Shown: one piece after another, positions 1 to 8,632 of the stretch
How the letters are laid out: every line of letters begins with the position of its first letter
Position numbering within the stretch: the stretch's first letter is position 1
From: an uncultured bacterium
GTDB lineage: Bacteria; Bipolaricaulota; Bipolaricaulia; UBA7950; UBA9294
DNA length: 9,323 bases
Assembly: GCA_903859225.1 (NCBI GenBank)
Contig: CAIOLV010000034.1
Coordinates: forward strand, 1 to 9,323
Direction: 5' to 3'
Notes under the pieces: model-generated
The model's database searches: none
Seen by the model: the letters and a program-made list of their open reading frames with translations, nothing else
Told to the model about the DNA's origin: nothing
Position numbers and translations under genes: made by a program

Positions 1-208
1 CGTAGGAGTTGGGATTCCGAAACACCTGCTCGACGTGCGTGGTCACGAGGCCGTCGTGCGCCGTGACGTTCACGTCGTGGGTGACGATGTCGAGTCCCCC
101 GTGCGCCGGATTGTCGGGCAGGATGATGCCGTCGGCGCGGGCCGGCGCGGCGAGAAGCCCGACGAAGAGGGCCGCGCAGGCGGCGAACAACAGGACTCGG
201 TTCAGCAT
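1..208 (-). CDS. Secreted VIT-domain-like protein, N-terminal fragment (runs off left edge)
   Basis: Only the first 69 codons are visible; the gene continues beyond base 1. It starts at ATG 208-206 with a good ribosome site (GGGAGG at 217-222, 8 nt spacer). Residues 1-25 form a clear signal peptide: Arg4, then a Leu/Ala/Phe-rich core, ending in Ala-Arg-Ala, so cleavage is likely after residue 25 and the product is exported. The next stretch, about residues 39-66, alternates hydrophobic and polar residues (IVTHDVNV, then GLVTTHVEQVFRNP). This resembles the opening strands of a VIT domain, where a V-x-Q-x-F-x-N-P pattern is typical. In bacteria VIT domains often precede a von Willebrand A domain and, in some, a sorting or membrane signal; none of that can be seen here. 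The gene follows coaX after 107 nt on the same strand and has no obvious link to CoA synthesis. The coding call is firm; the domain call rests on a short stretch. Confidence 0.72.
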   Translation of the reverse strand, partial: MLNRVLLFAACAALFVGLLAAPARADGIILPDNPAHGGLDIVTHDVNVTAHDGLVTTHVEQVFRNPNSY

Positions 209-231
209 GACGATCCCCTCCCGTGCATCAT

Positions 232-262
232 GGAACGTACACCGAAACGAGCGGAAACGTTC
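232..262. repeat. Three helically phased GAA(A)CG repeats upstream of the VIT-like gene
   Basis: On the plus strand GAACG (233), GAAACG (244) and GAAACG (254) recur at intervals of 11 and 10 bases, about one helical turn each. The outer elements also make an inverted repeat: GAACGT at 233-238 and ACGTTC at 257-262. The block ends about 24 nt upstream of the start codon at 208, in the 107-nt gap after coaX, where an operator or activator site could lie. I could not find a convincing -35/-10 pair here, so regulation is inference only. Confidence 0.3.
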
Positions 263-315
263 ACCTCGCACCAGCCGACAACGAAGGCGCGCCGCGGCTG
301 ACGTCCGGTCGCGCG

Positions 316-1101
316 CTACGCCAAGCGCCTCGTAGAGGCGCCGCGCGCTTTCTCCCAACACAAACGGAGACCCTTCAACGTCAGATCGGGGTCGTAGAAC
401 TCGATGGCCTCGACGTGCTCGTGGTAGAGCTCTCCCTTTCCGCCGGTTGCGAGCACGCGCAGCGTGGGATCGATTTCCTGTCGGAACCGAGCGATGAGAC
501 CGGCGACGAGGTCGAAGGTCCCAAGGACGAGGCCGGCGCGCAGGTTGCTGGCGGTGGTGCGGCCGATCACGCTCTCCGGTACATCGAGCGATACCGAAAA
601 GAGCTGCGCGGCGCGCTCCGTGAGCGCGTCGGCGGCGAGCCGCATCTCGGGGGCGATCGCTCCGCCGAGGAAGGCGCCGTCCTTCGAGATGAGGTTGAAC
701 GTCACGGCTGTGCCGAAGTCGATGACGAGGAGCGGCCCTCCGTACAGCGCGTAGCCGGCGACGCAGTCGACGATGCGATCCGCGCCGACCGACCAGGGCT
801 CGTCGACGTCAAGGCGGATCGGCGGCGTGCGTGCGTCGACCCAGAGGACCTCGCTATGGAACAGCGAGTGCAGCCCGGCGGCGAGCGGCGCGTTGAGCGC
901 TGGCACGACCGAGGCCACGGCGACCCCTTCGATGGCATCCGCCTTCACTCCGGCCTCTGCGAGCGCGCTGCGCGCTTCGAGGCGCATCTCGTCCGCCGTT
1001 CGCTCGCGGCGCGTCGTGAATCGCCAGCGCCCGGCGATCCGCTCGCCGTCCAACAGGCCGACGACGATGTTCGTGTTCCCGATATCGTATGCCAGGATCA
1101 C
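316..1101 (-). CDS. coaX: Type III pantothenate kinase
   Basis: This cytosolic enzyme phosphorylates pantothenate to 4'-phosphopantothenate, the first step from vitamin B5 to CoA. At 261 residues it has the usual length. It belongs to the ASKHA fold: the N-terminal phosphate-binding motif DIGNTN is at residues 6-11, the GADR motif comes mid-protein, then IDFGTAVTF and GGAIAPE, with ATGG and a closing LTLKGL segment near the C-terminus. Type III kinases are known to need a monovalent cation and to escape CoA feedback inhibition. The start is GTG at 1101-1099, supported by AGGAG at 1108-1112 with a 6-nt spacer. It overlaps the panC stop in the four bases GTGA, so translational coupling is likely. 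The usual Gly after GGAIAP is Glu here; the rest of the family pattern is intact. It is the last gene of the pantothenate/CoA operon. Confidence 0.95.
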   Translation of the reverse strand: MILAYDIGNTNIVVGLLDGERIAGRWRFTTRRERTADEMRLEARSALAEAGVKADAIEGVAVASVVPALNAPLAAGLHSLFHSEVLWVDARTPPIRLDVDEPWSVGADRIVDCVAGYALYGGPLLVIDFGTAVTFNLISKDGAFLGGAIAPEMRLAADALTERAAQLFSVSLDVPESVIGRTTASNLRAGLVLGTFDLVAGLIARFRQEIDPTLRVLATGGKGELYHEHVEAIEFYDPDLTLKGLRLCWEKARGASTRRLA

Positions 1102-1967
1102 GGCTGTCTCCTCGCGATGAGGGGCTCGCCCGGCGGCAGGATGGCGTTGTCGATCAGCCTCGTCTTTCCGATGCGGACGGCGATGGAGACGAGTGCCTTG
1201 CGGTCGATGACGTGGATCTCATCGAGCGTTCGCGTGTCGGCGATGCTCACGTAATCGACGCGGGCGAGCGGCTCCTGCTCGATGAGGTCGGTCATCTCCT
1301 TGCGAATCCGCTCGGCGTCCCGCTCGCCCTCAAGCCACAGCTCCTCGGCAAGGTCGAGCGACCGCCGGAGGACGGGCCCCGCCAGGCGCTCTTCGGGCGA
1401 GAGATACGTGTTGCGGCTGCTCATCGCCAGGCCGTCCGGCTCGCGCACCGTCTCTCCGACGCGGAGAAGGACGGGGTAGTGGAGGTCGCGGATCATGCGA
1501 TCGATGACGAGAACCTGCTGCGCATCCTTTTGGCCGAAGTAGGCGGATTGGGGCTCCACGATGTGGAAGAGCTGGGAGACTACCGTCGCCACGCCCTGGA
1601 AGTGCGTCGGGCGAATGGTCCCTTCGAGCCGACGCGTCAGGTGATCGAGCACGACCCACGTCTCGTGGTTGTCGGCGTACATCTCCTCTGCCTGCGGGGC
1701 AAAGACGACATTCGCTCCCGCGGCCTCGAGGAGTCGGAAGTCGCTCTCCTCGTTGCGAGGGTAGTTCGCGAGGTCCTCGGTGGGCGCGAACTGAGTCGGG
1801 TTGACGAACAGGCTCACCACGGTCGCTTTGTTCTCATCCACCGACTGATGGACGAGCGCGATGTGCCCCTCGTGCAAGAACCCCATCGTCGGGACGAAGC
1901 CGAGGGGCGACGGGAGTTCTGAACGCAGCTTGCGGAACTCATCGATGGTGCGTGCGACGATCATCAT
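1098..1967 (-). CDS. panC: Pantothenate synthetase (pantoate--beta-alanine ligase)
   Basis: This enzyme condenses pantoate with beta-alanine, using ATP through a pantoyl-adenylate, to give pantothenate. The 289-residue length fits the family. Visible signatures are the HIGH-type nucleotide motif PTMGFLHEGH (residues 26-35), the pantoate-binding FVNPTQF (54-60) followed by EDL and YPR, RPTHFQGVATVV (119-130), FGQKD (144-148) and the KMSKS-equivalent MSSRN (182-186). The first of two tandem ATG codons (1967) overlaps the panB stop in TGATG. AAGGAG lies at 1979-1984, inside the end of panB, with a long 11-nt spacer, so the first ATG suits better than the second at 1964. It lies between panB and coaX. 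The open frame extends upstream through panB, but that part is out-of-frame shadow. Thr121 replaces the commoner Gly in RPGHF. Confidence 0.97.
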   Translation of the reverse strand: MMIVARTIDEFRKLRSELPSPLGFVPTMGFLHEGHIALVHQSVDENKATVVSLFVNPTQFAPTEDLANYPRNEESDFRLLEAAGANVVFAPQAEEMYADNHETWVVLDHLTRRLEGTIRPTHFQGVATVVSQLFHIVEPQSAYFGQKDAQQVLVIDRMIRDLHYPVLLRVGETVREPDGLAMSSRNTYLSPEERLAGPVLRRSLDLAEELWLEGERDAERIRKEMTDLIEQEPLARVDYVSIADTRTLDEIHVIDRKALVSIAVRIGKTRLIDNAILPPGEPLIARRQP

Positions 1968-2809
1968 CAGGAAGCGGACTCCTTTTGCAGCTGTGCTAGG
2001 ACTTCGCTCGAGATCGAGAAGCTCTCTTTCTCCGTCGGGAAGTTGCCCGCGACGACGTCCTCTTGGAAGCGGCGGAACGCGTCGGCCGCCTCCGCAGCGA
2101 GATGCGCATAGGGCCGCGTGTGCTTTGGCGTGAAGTCGGGCAGCCAACCGAGGATGTCGCTTGAGACTTGGATCTGCGCATCGCAACCAGCCCCGGCGCC
2201 GATGCCGATCGTCGGGATCGAGAGGCGCTCCGTGATCAGTCGCGCCACCTCCGCTGGGATGCACTCGAGCACGATGCCGAAGGCTCCGGCGGCTTCCACC
2301 GCTGCCGCGTCGTCGAGAAGGCGGCGAGCCGCGTCGAGCGTCTTTCCCTGGACCTTGAACCCGCCGAGCTGATGGACGGATTGTGGCGTGAGGCCGATGT
2401 GGCCGAGCACCGGAACGCCGATGGACGTCAGGCGCTCGATGGTTGCGGCCATGGTGCGCCCGCCCTCGAGCTTCACCGCGTGAGCCCCTCCTTCCTGGAT
2501 GCAGCGGCCGGCGTTCTCGAGGGCCTGTTCCAGAGAGCGGTGGTAGGTCATGAACGGCATGTCGGCGACCACGAGGGCGCGCTGCGTCCCACGAACCACG
2601 GCGCGCGTGTGATGGAGGATGTCGGCGAGGGTCACCGGGATTGTGTTCTCGTAGCCGAGGACGACCATGCCCAGACTGTCGCCGACGAGCAACAGCGGGA
2701 CCCCGGCCTCGTCGAGCAGGCGGGCCGTGATGGCGTCGTAGGCGGTGAGGGCGCTGAATCGCTTGCCGTCCGCCTTCATCTTCCGGATGTCGGATGTCGT
2801 CACTCGCAT
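1967..2809 (-). CDS. panB: 3-methyl-2-oxobutanoate hydroxymethyltransferase (ketopantoate synthesis)
   Basis: PanB transfers a hydroxymethyl group from 5,10-methylene-tetrahydrofolate to 2-oxoisovalerate, giving ketopantoate; this commits carbon to pantothenate. The 280-residue protein is a (beta/alpha)8 barrel of normal length. Recognisable elements in order are LTAYDA (21-26), VGDSLG with the metal-binding Asp44 (42-47), ADMPF with Asp83, KLEGG (113-117), GHIGLTPQSV (136-145), the probable catalytic Glu182 in LECIP, and TIGIGAG (200-206). The start is ATG 2809 with a near-perfect ribosome site, AAGGAGGTG at 2814-2822. Its first 10 bases overlap the 3' end of the DUF2520 gene, and its stop overlaps panC in TGATG. 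It is therefore tightly embedded in the operon, directly after the oxidoreductase that could process its product. Confidence 0.97.
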   Translation of the reverse strand: MRVTTSDIRKMKADGKRFSALTAYDAITARLLDEAGVPLLLVGDSLGMVVLGYENTIPVTLADILHHTRAVVRGTQRALVVADMPFMTYHRSLEQALENAGRCIQEGGAHAVKLEGGRTMAATIERLTSIGVPVLGHIGLTPQSVHQLGGFKVQGKTLDAARRLLDDAAAVEAAGAFGIVLECIPAEVARLITERLSIPTIGIGAGAGCDAQIQVSSDILGWLPDFTPKHTRPYAHLAAEAADAFRRFQEDVVAGNFPTEKESFSISSEVLAQLQKESAS

Positions 2810-3738
2810 CCAGCACCTCCTTCGCTCTCGTCAGAGACGGCGCCCGCACTCTCCGCGAGTGCGCCCGCGCCCGACAGCGTCTCCGTCAGGAGACGAGCCC
2901 GGTCGCGGTCGATCGTGCCCTTGGCGAGAGCCACCGAAACGGTATGGAGAGCGAGTTCCTTGTACACGGGCACGACGTGGGGCGCAAGCTCGCCCAGAAC
3001 CTCGAGGTGGTGTGCGACGGTCCCCGCGTCGCCGCGTGCGATGGGGCCGGTCAGTGCCGCGGGAATACCGAGACGATCGACATTCTCGATGGTGCCGCGC
3101 ACGAGAGGAAGCAACGCGCGCAGTCCCTCCTCGCGCGTCGCGCCGAACTCGGGCCACAGGGCTGAGGCGAGGTCGAGGAGCGTGACGAAGTAGTTCGAGG
3201 CGAGGACGGCGCTCACGTGGTACAGCGTCGGGTTGGCGCCAAGGACGAACGGCCGGCCGCCGACGGCGATCGCCATCTGCTCGAGCAGACCTTGCAGCCG
3301 CCCGCTGGACGCCTCGACGCGGAATGCGCTTCCACGCATCAATCGCTGTGCCTGGTCAGCGCTTGCGAACGACTGCAGCGGGTGAAGGACGCCGACCTCG
3401 GCCCCGGCGTCCGACGCGGCCTGCAGAAGGTCGAGCGACGCGGCGCCGTTGCAGTGGACGGCGGCGCGGCCGGGACTCCAGCGGATCGAGGCGGCGACTG
3501 CCGCGATGGCGTCGTCTGAGACCGCGAGAACCGCGACGTCGGCCGCATCCGCCACGGCCTGACGCGACGGCGCTGCCACCGCGCCCGACAGCGACCGTGC
3601 AAGCGCTTCCGTGCGCCGTCGATTGCGACCGTGGACTGCGACGACCTCGTAGCCGGCGTCGCTGAGCCCTCGCGCCAAGGCCGTTGCCACGACGCCAGTT
3701 CCGATGAAGCCAAGCTTCGGCCGACTCGATCGGTCCAT
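2800..3738 (-). CDS. Rossmann-like/DUF2520 oxidoreductase, probable ketopantoate reductase (PanG-type)
   Basis: The 312-residue protein begins with an NAD(P)-binding Rossmann motif: LGFIGTGVVATALA at residues 9-22, with GxGxxA in place of GxGxxG. After the second strand comes HGRNRRR (36-42), whose basic residues suggest NADPH. The middle has the LHPLQSFA segment (118-125), which I associate with DUF2520 proteins, and the C-terminal half carries a helical segment starting with VLASNYFV. From memory, PanG, the alternative ketopantoate reductase shown in Francisella and Enterococcus, is of this kind, and DUF2520 genes often sit beside panB. Here it lies 7 nt after coaBC and overlaps panB by 10 nt. 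No PanE or IlvC is present, so reduction of ketopantoate to pantoate is the likely role. The fold is well supported; the reaction is inferred from context. Another dehydrogenase activity cannot be excluded. Confidence 0.82.
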   Translation of the reverse strand: MDRSSRPKLGFIGTGVVATALARGLSDAGYEVVAVHGRNRRRTEALARSLSGAVAAPSRQAVADAADVAVLAVSDDAIAAVAASIRWSPGRAAVHCNGAASLDLLQAASDAGAEVGVLHPLQSFASADQAQRLMRGSAFRVEASSGRLQGLLEQMAIAVGGRPFVLGANPTLYHVSAVLASNYFVTLLDLASALWPEFGATREEGLRALLPLVRGTIENVDRLGIPAALTGPIARGDAGTVAHHLEVLGELAPHVVPVYKELALHTVSVALAKGTIDRDRARLLTETLSGAGALAESAGAVSDESEGGAGCE

Positions 3739-3740
3739 GG

Positions 3741-3747
3741 ACCTCCT
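3741..3747 (-). promoter_or_regulatory. Ribosome binding site with very short spacer for the DUF2520 gene
   Basis: A full AGGAGGT (minus strand) overlaps the TAG stop of coaBC (3746-3748) and leaves only 3 nt between GGAGG and ATG 3738. No alternative in-frame start lies close by: the next GTG is inside the Rossmann glycine motif. Initiation here may depend on ribosomes that have just terminated on coaBC. Confidence 0.6.
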
Positions 3748-4936
3748 AGGCGTTCTCGAGCAGGGTGACGACGCGGTCGAGCACGAGGTCGGCGAGCGCC
3801 CGCTTCGACAGGCGGGGCGTGGACGTCGCATCGTCCGCGTTCACGAGGATCGCCTGGTTCTCGTCCGAACCGAACGGGCAATCTGTCCCACCGACGTCGT
3901 TGGCCACGACGAAGTCGAGGTCCTTCCGCTCGAGCTTGTCGCGAGCGTTCTCGACGAGGTTCTCCGTCTCCGCGGCGAAGCCGACCTTCACTTTGACGGG
4001 GATGGCGCGCACGGTCTCGAGGATGTCCGCAGTGCGGCGCAGATCGAGTTTGAGGGCCGCGTCCCCCTTCTTCGCCTTGTGAGACAGCGTCGTCTTTGGC
4101 GCGAAGTCGGCCACGGCGGCCGCCATGACGAGAACGTCCTGCCCAGGGAGAGCGCTCCTCACGGCTTCCAGCATCTCGTCGGCCGAGACGACGTCGATCA
4201 CGCGGACTCCGGCCGGGCGACGAAGGCTCGTCGGCCCCGAGACGAGGGTGACCGCGGCCCCGCGATCGCGGGCCGCTGCAGCGACGGCGTATCCCATCTT
4301 CCCGGAGGAGGGGTTGCCAAGGAAACGGACAGGATCGATCGCTTCGCGCGTCCCGCCCGCAGTGACGAGAATCCGCCGCCCTGCCAGGTCGCCATTTCGG
4401 CCGAGAATGGCGCCGATCTCGTCCGCGATGTCGTCCACCGACGCCATGCGTCCGGCACCGTGGCCACCCGATGCCAGGCGACCGACGGCGGGGCCGACGA
4501 AGCGCACGCCCCGCGTGCGCAGGGTCTCGACGTTGGCCTGGGTCGCCGGGTTCTCCCACATCGCGGTGTGCATCGCCGGGGCGACGAGGAGGGGGGCGCG
4601 CGTCGCGAGCGCCGTGCAGGTCAGAAGATCATCCGCGATGCCGTGCGCCAGCTTGGCGATCACGTTCGCCGTGGCCGGCGCGACAACGAAGACGTCGGCG
4701 AGGTCGGCGAGCGAGACGTGCTCGATGGAGAAGGGATTCGTGAGATCGAACATCTCCGTCGCCACCGGCCGCCCGGTGAGGGCGCGGAACGTGGCCGGTC
4801 CGACGAGCTTCGTCGCATTCTCGGTCATCACGGTGTGCACGGAGAGCCCAGCCTGCGTGAGCCGGCTGGCTAGATCGGCTGCCTTGTAGGCCGCGATCGA
4901 GCCCGTGACACCGAGCACGACGTTTCGTTGCGACAT
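3746..4936 (-). CDS. coaBC: Bifunctional phosphopantothenoylcysteine decarboxylase / phosphopantothenate--cysteine ligase
   Basis: This 396-residue fusion carries out two consecutive CoA steps: CoaB joins 4'-phosphopantothenate to cysteine, and the FMN-dependent CoaC decarboxylates the product to 4'-phosphopantetheine. The CoaC half (about 1-180) has GVTGSIAAYKAADL (9-22), the active-site His73 in IEHVSLADLAD, APATANVIAK (86-95) and PAMHTAMW (120-127). The CoaB half (about 187-396) has VTAGGTREAIDPVRFL followed by NPSSGKMG (191-214), AAAVADF (272-278), KAKKG (287-291) and GFAAETE (319-325). ATG 4936 is chosen over a TTG at 4990 because GGGGAG sits at 4942-4947 and homology starts there. It is the first gene after the candidate promoter at 4961-4990. 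The CoaC flap reads ASGGHGAGR with Ser156, where the E. coli enzyme has Cys158, and His122 replaces the E. coli Asn in the PxMNxxMW motif. Confidence 0.97.
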   Translation of the reverse strand: MSQRNVVLGVTGSIAAYKAADLASRLTQAGLSVHTVMTENATKLVGPATFRALTGRPVATEMFDLTNPFSIEHVSLADLADVFVVAPATANVIAKLAHGIADDLLTCTALATRAPLLVAPAMHTAMWENPATQANVETLRTRGVRFVGPAVGRLASGGHGAGRMASVDDIADEIGAILGRNGDLAGRRILVTAGGTREAIDPVRFLGNPSSGKMGYAVAAAARDRGAAVTLVSGPTSLRRPAGVRVIDVVSADEMLEAVRSALPGQDVLVMAAAVADFAPKTTLSHKAKKGDAALKLDLRRTADILETVRAIPVKVKVGFAAETENLVENARDKLERKDLDFVVANDVGGTDCPFGSDENQAILVNADDATSTPRLSKRALADLVLDRVVTLLENA

Positions 4937-4960
4937 GGTCTCTCCCCAAAACCTCGGCGG

Positions 4961-4990
4961 ATTGTAGCTTGGCCGCTTCCAGACGTACAA
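4961..4990 (-). promoter_or_regulatory. Candidate sigma-70-type promoter of the pantothenate/CoA operon
   Basis: On the minus strand, TTGTAC (4990-4985) and TACAAT (4966-4961) are separated by 18 bp. The -10 box matches TATAAT at five of six positions; the -35 box keeps TTG only. Transcription would begin near 4954, giving a leader of about 18 nt that already contains the coaBC ribosome site. The -35 box starts in the last two bases of the hairpin that follows ppdK. An AT-rich -10 in so GC-rich a region adds weight, but it is a sequence match only. Confidence 0.55.
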
Positions 4991-5024
4991 GACGCGGGCC
5001 CCGCCTTCGCGGGGCCCGCGTCTT
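4989..5024 (-). terminator. Strong terminator-like hairpin downstream of ppdK
   Basis: A perfect 16-bp inverted repeat (4989-5004 with 5009-5024) encloses a 4-base loop (5005-5008). The stem is almost all G+C, with an AAGA/TCTT end, and begins 17 nt after the ppdK stop. The uracil tract is poor (CUUGU on the minus strand, CUUGC on the plus strand), so it may act as a weakly canonical intrinsic terminator or as an mRNA 3'-end stabiliser. The symmetry would allow it to work in both directions, although no plus-strand gene needs it. Confidence 0.75.
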
Positions 5025-5041
5025 GCAGGGACAGCTGATAG

Positions 5042-7693
<2,652 letters not shown>

Positions 7694-7698
7694 CCTCT

Positions 7699-7714
7699 GT
7701 GCACCTCCATGCAC
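7699..7714 (-). promoter_or_regulatory. ppdK ribosome binding site in the loop of a small hairpin
   Basis: On the minus strand GTGCA (7714-7710) and TGCAC (7703-7699) can pair, leaving the 6-base loop TGGAGG (7709-7704), which is the ribosome site itself. The site decides the start at 7693 rather than the upstream GTG at 7714. The stem has only five pairs, so a regulatory role is uncertain. Confidence 0.4.
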
Positions 7715-7726
7715 GGCGAGCCCACG

Positions 7727-8632
7727 CTACGGGAACATCGCATCGACAAACTCGCTCGCCGAGAACGCATGCAGGTCGTCCGCGGTCTCTCCGACGCCGA
7801 CGAACAGGATGGGTAGCTTGAGGGTCTCGCGGATCGCGAGGACGACGCCGCCCTTCGCCGTCGAATCGAGCTTCGTCAAGATGAGTCCGGTGAGCCCGAT
7901 GGCGTCATGAAACCGTTCGGCCTGCGCAATGCCATTCTGCCCGGTGGTCGCGTCGATCACAAGCAGTCGCTCGTCCGGTCCCCGGCCGAGTTTCCTCGCC
8001 ACCGTGCGGTCGATTTTCTTCAACTCCTCCATCAGGTTGTGCTTCGTCTGGAGACGGCCGGCCGTGTCGATGAACAGGACGCCGCCTGTCCGCAACGCGT
8101 GGTCAAGCGCGTCGAACACGACGGCCGCGGGGTCGGCGCCCGACTGTTGCTGCACGACGTCGGCGCCGATGCGCTCCGCCCACACGGCCAGCTGCTCAAC
8201 TGCGGCGGCGCGGAACGTGTCGGCCGCGGCGAACGTGATTGGCAGGTCTGGGTTCTCCTCGCGGAGATGTGCTGCGACCTTCGCGATCGTCGTCGTCTTG
8301 CCGGCGCCGTTCACTCCGGCGACGAGAACCACGGTGGGCGAACCGTCGCTACGCAGTGCGAGAGGGCGCTCGCTGCCGGCGAAGCGAGCGAGCAGGATGC
8401 GGCGGAGCGCCGCGAGGGCGTCCGTCTTCTCTCGTCGGCACGTCTCGGCCAACTCCTCGACCAAGCTTGCGGCGAGGCGGCCGCCGACGTCGCCGGCGAT
8501 GAGTACCTCCTCGAGTTCCTCGATCTCCGCAGGATCGAGGCTCGTGCGTCCGCGCAGCACGCTGGACATCGATTCGGTGAGCGTGGCGCGCGTCTTCTTC
8601 AGTCCGGTGCGCAGACGGTCAAACCAGGCCAT
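7727..8632 (-). CDS. ftsY: Signal recognition particle receptor FtsY
   Basis: FtsY is the SRP receptor GTPase: it docks SRP-ribosome complexes at the inner membrane and hands nascent membrane proteins to the Sec translocon. The 301 residues form an N domain (about 1-90) and a G domain (about 95-301). All GTPase motifs are visible: GVNGAGKTT (106-114), DTFRAAA (138-144) followed by VEQL, DTAGR (189-193), DATTGQNG (227-234), TKLD (253-256) with the following STAKGG, and GVGE (279-282). The long acidic A domain of E. coli FtsY is absent; the short amphipathic, basic start (MAWFDRLRTGLKKTR) is the likely membrane contact, as in other short FtsYs. ATG 8632 shares its A with the argS stop (TAATG), and GGAGG lies at 8640-8644 with a 7-nt spacer, so the two are probably co-translated. 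Confidence 0.97.
   Translation of the reverse strand: MAWFDRLRTGLKKTRATLTESMSSVLRGRTSLDPAEIEELEEVLIAGDVGGRLAASLVEELAETCRREKTDALAALRRILLARFAGSERPLALRSDGSPTVVLVAGVNGAGKTTTIAKVAAHLREENPDLPITFAAADTFRAAAVEQLAVWAERIGADVVQQQSGADPAAVVFDALDHALRTGGVLFIDTAGRLQTKHNLMEELKKIDRTVARKLGRGPDERLLVIDATTGQNGIAQAERFHDAIGLTGLILTKLDSTAKGGVVLAIRETLKLPILFVGVGETADDLHAFSASEFVDAMFP

Noticed and set aside
286..298. Palindromes GGCGCGCC and GCCGCGGC in the coaX-VIT gap
   Set aside because: Short all-GC palindromes are expected by chance in DNA of this composition.
325..341. GCGCCTC-GTA-GAGGCGC hairpin as a coaX terminator
   Set aside because: It lies within the last codons of coaX, before the stop, with a 7-bp stem and no T-tract; it could fold but I cannot support termination.
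223..1254. 343-codon plus-strand open frame opposite coaX and the panC end
   Set aside because: Antisense shadow; no domain or signal visible, and the minus-strand genes there are complete and well supported.
1968..2849. Upstream extension of the panC frame through panB to a total of 583 codons
   Set aside because: The extension is out-of-frame translation of panB, rich in Arg, Gly and His. PanC homology starts at the ATG pair near 1967, so this is not a fusion protein.
3704..4873. 389-codon plus-strand open frame opposite coaBC
   Set aside because: It has no recognisable motif, lies wholly antisense to coaBC, and has low-complexity Arg/Gly/Asp composition.
4937..4990. Longer coaBC from a TTG at 4990
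   Set aside because: The start would lie at the terminator hairpin edge and on the -35 box, and the extra 18 residues match nothing; ATG 4936 has a ribosome site and fits the family start.
7694..7714. Longer ppdK from a GTG at 7714
   Set aside because: The added seven codons contain the ribosome site itself, and PPDK proteins start close to the MKSVYFF position.
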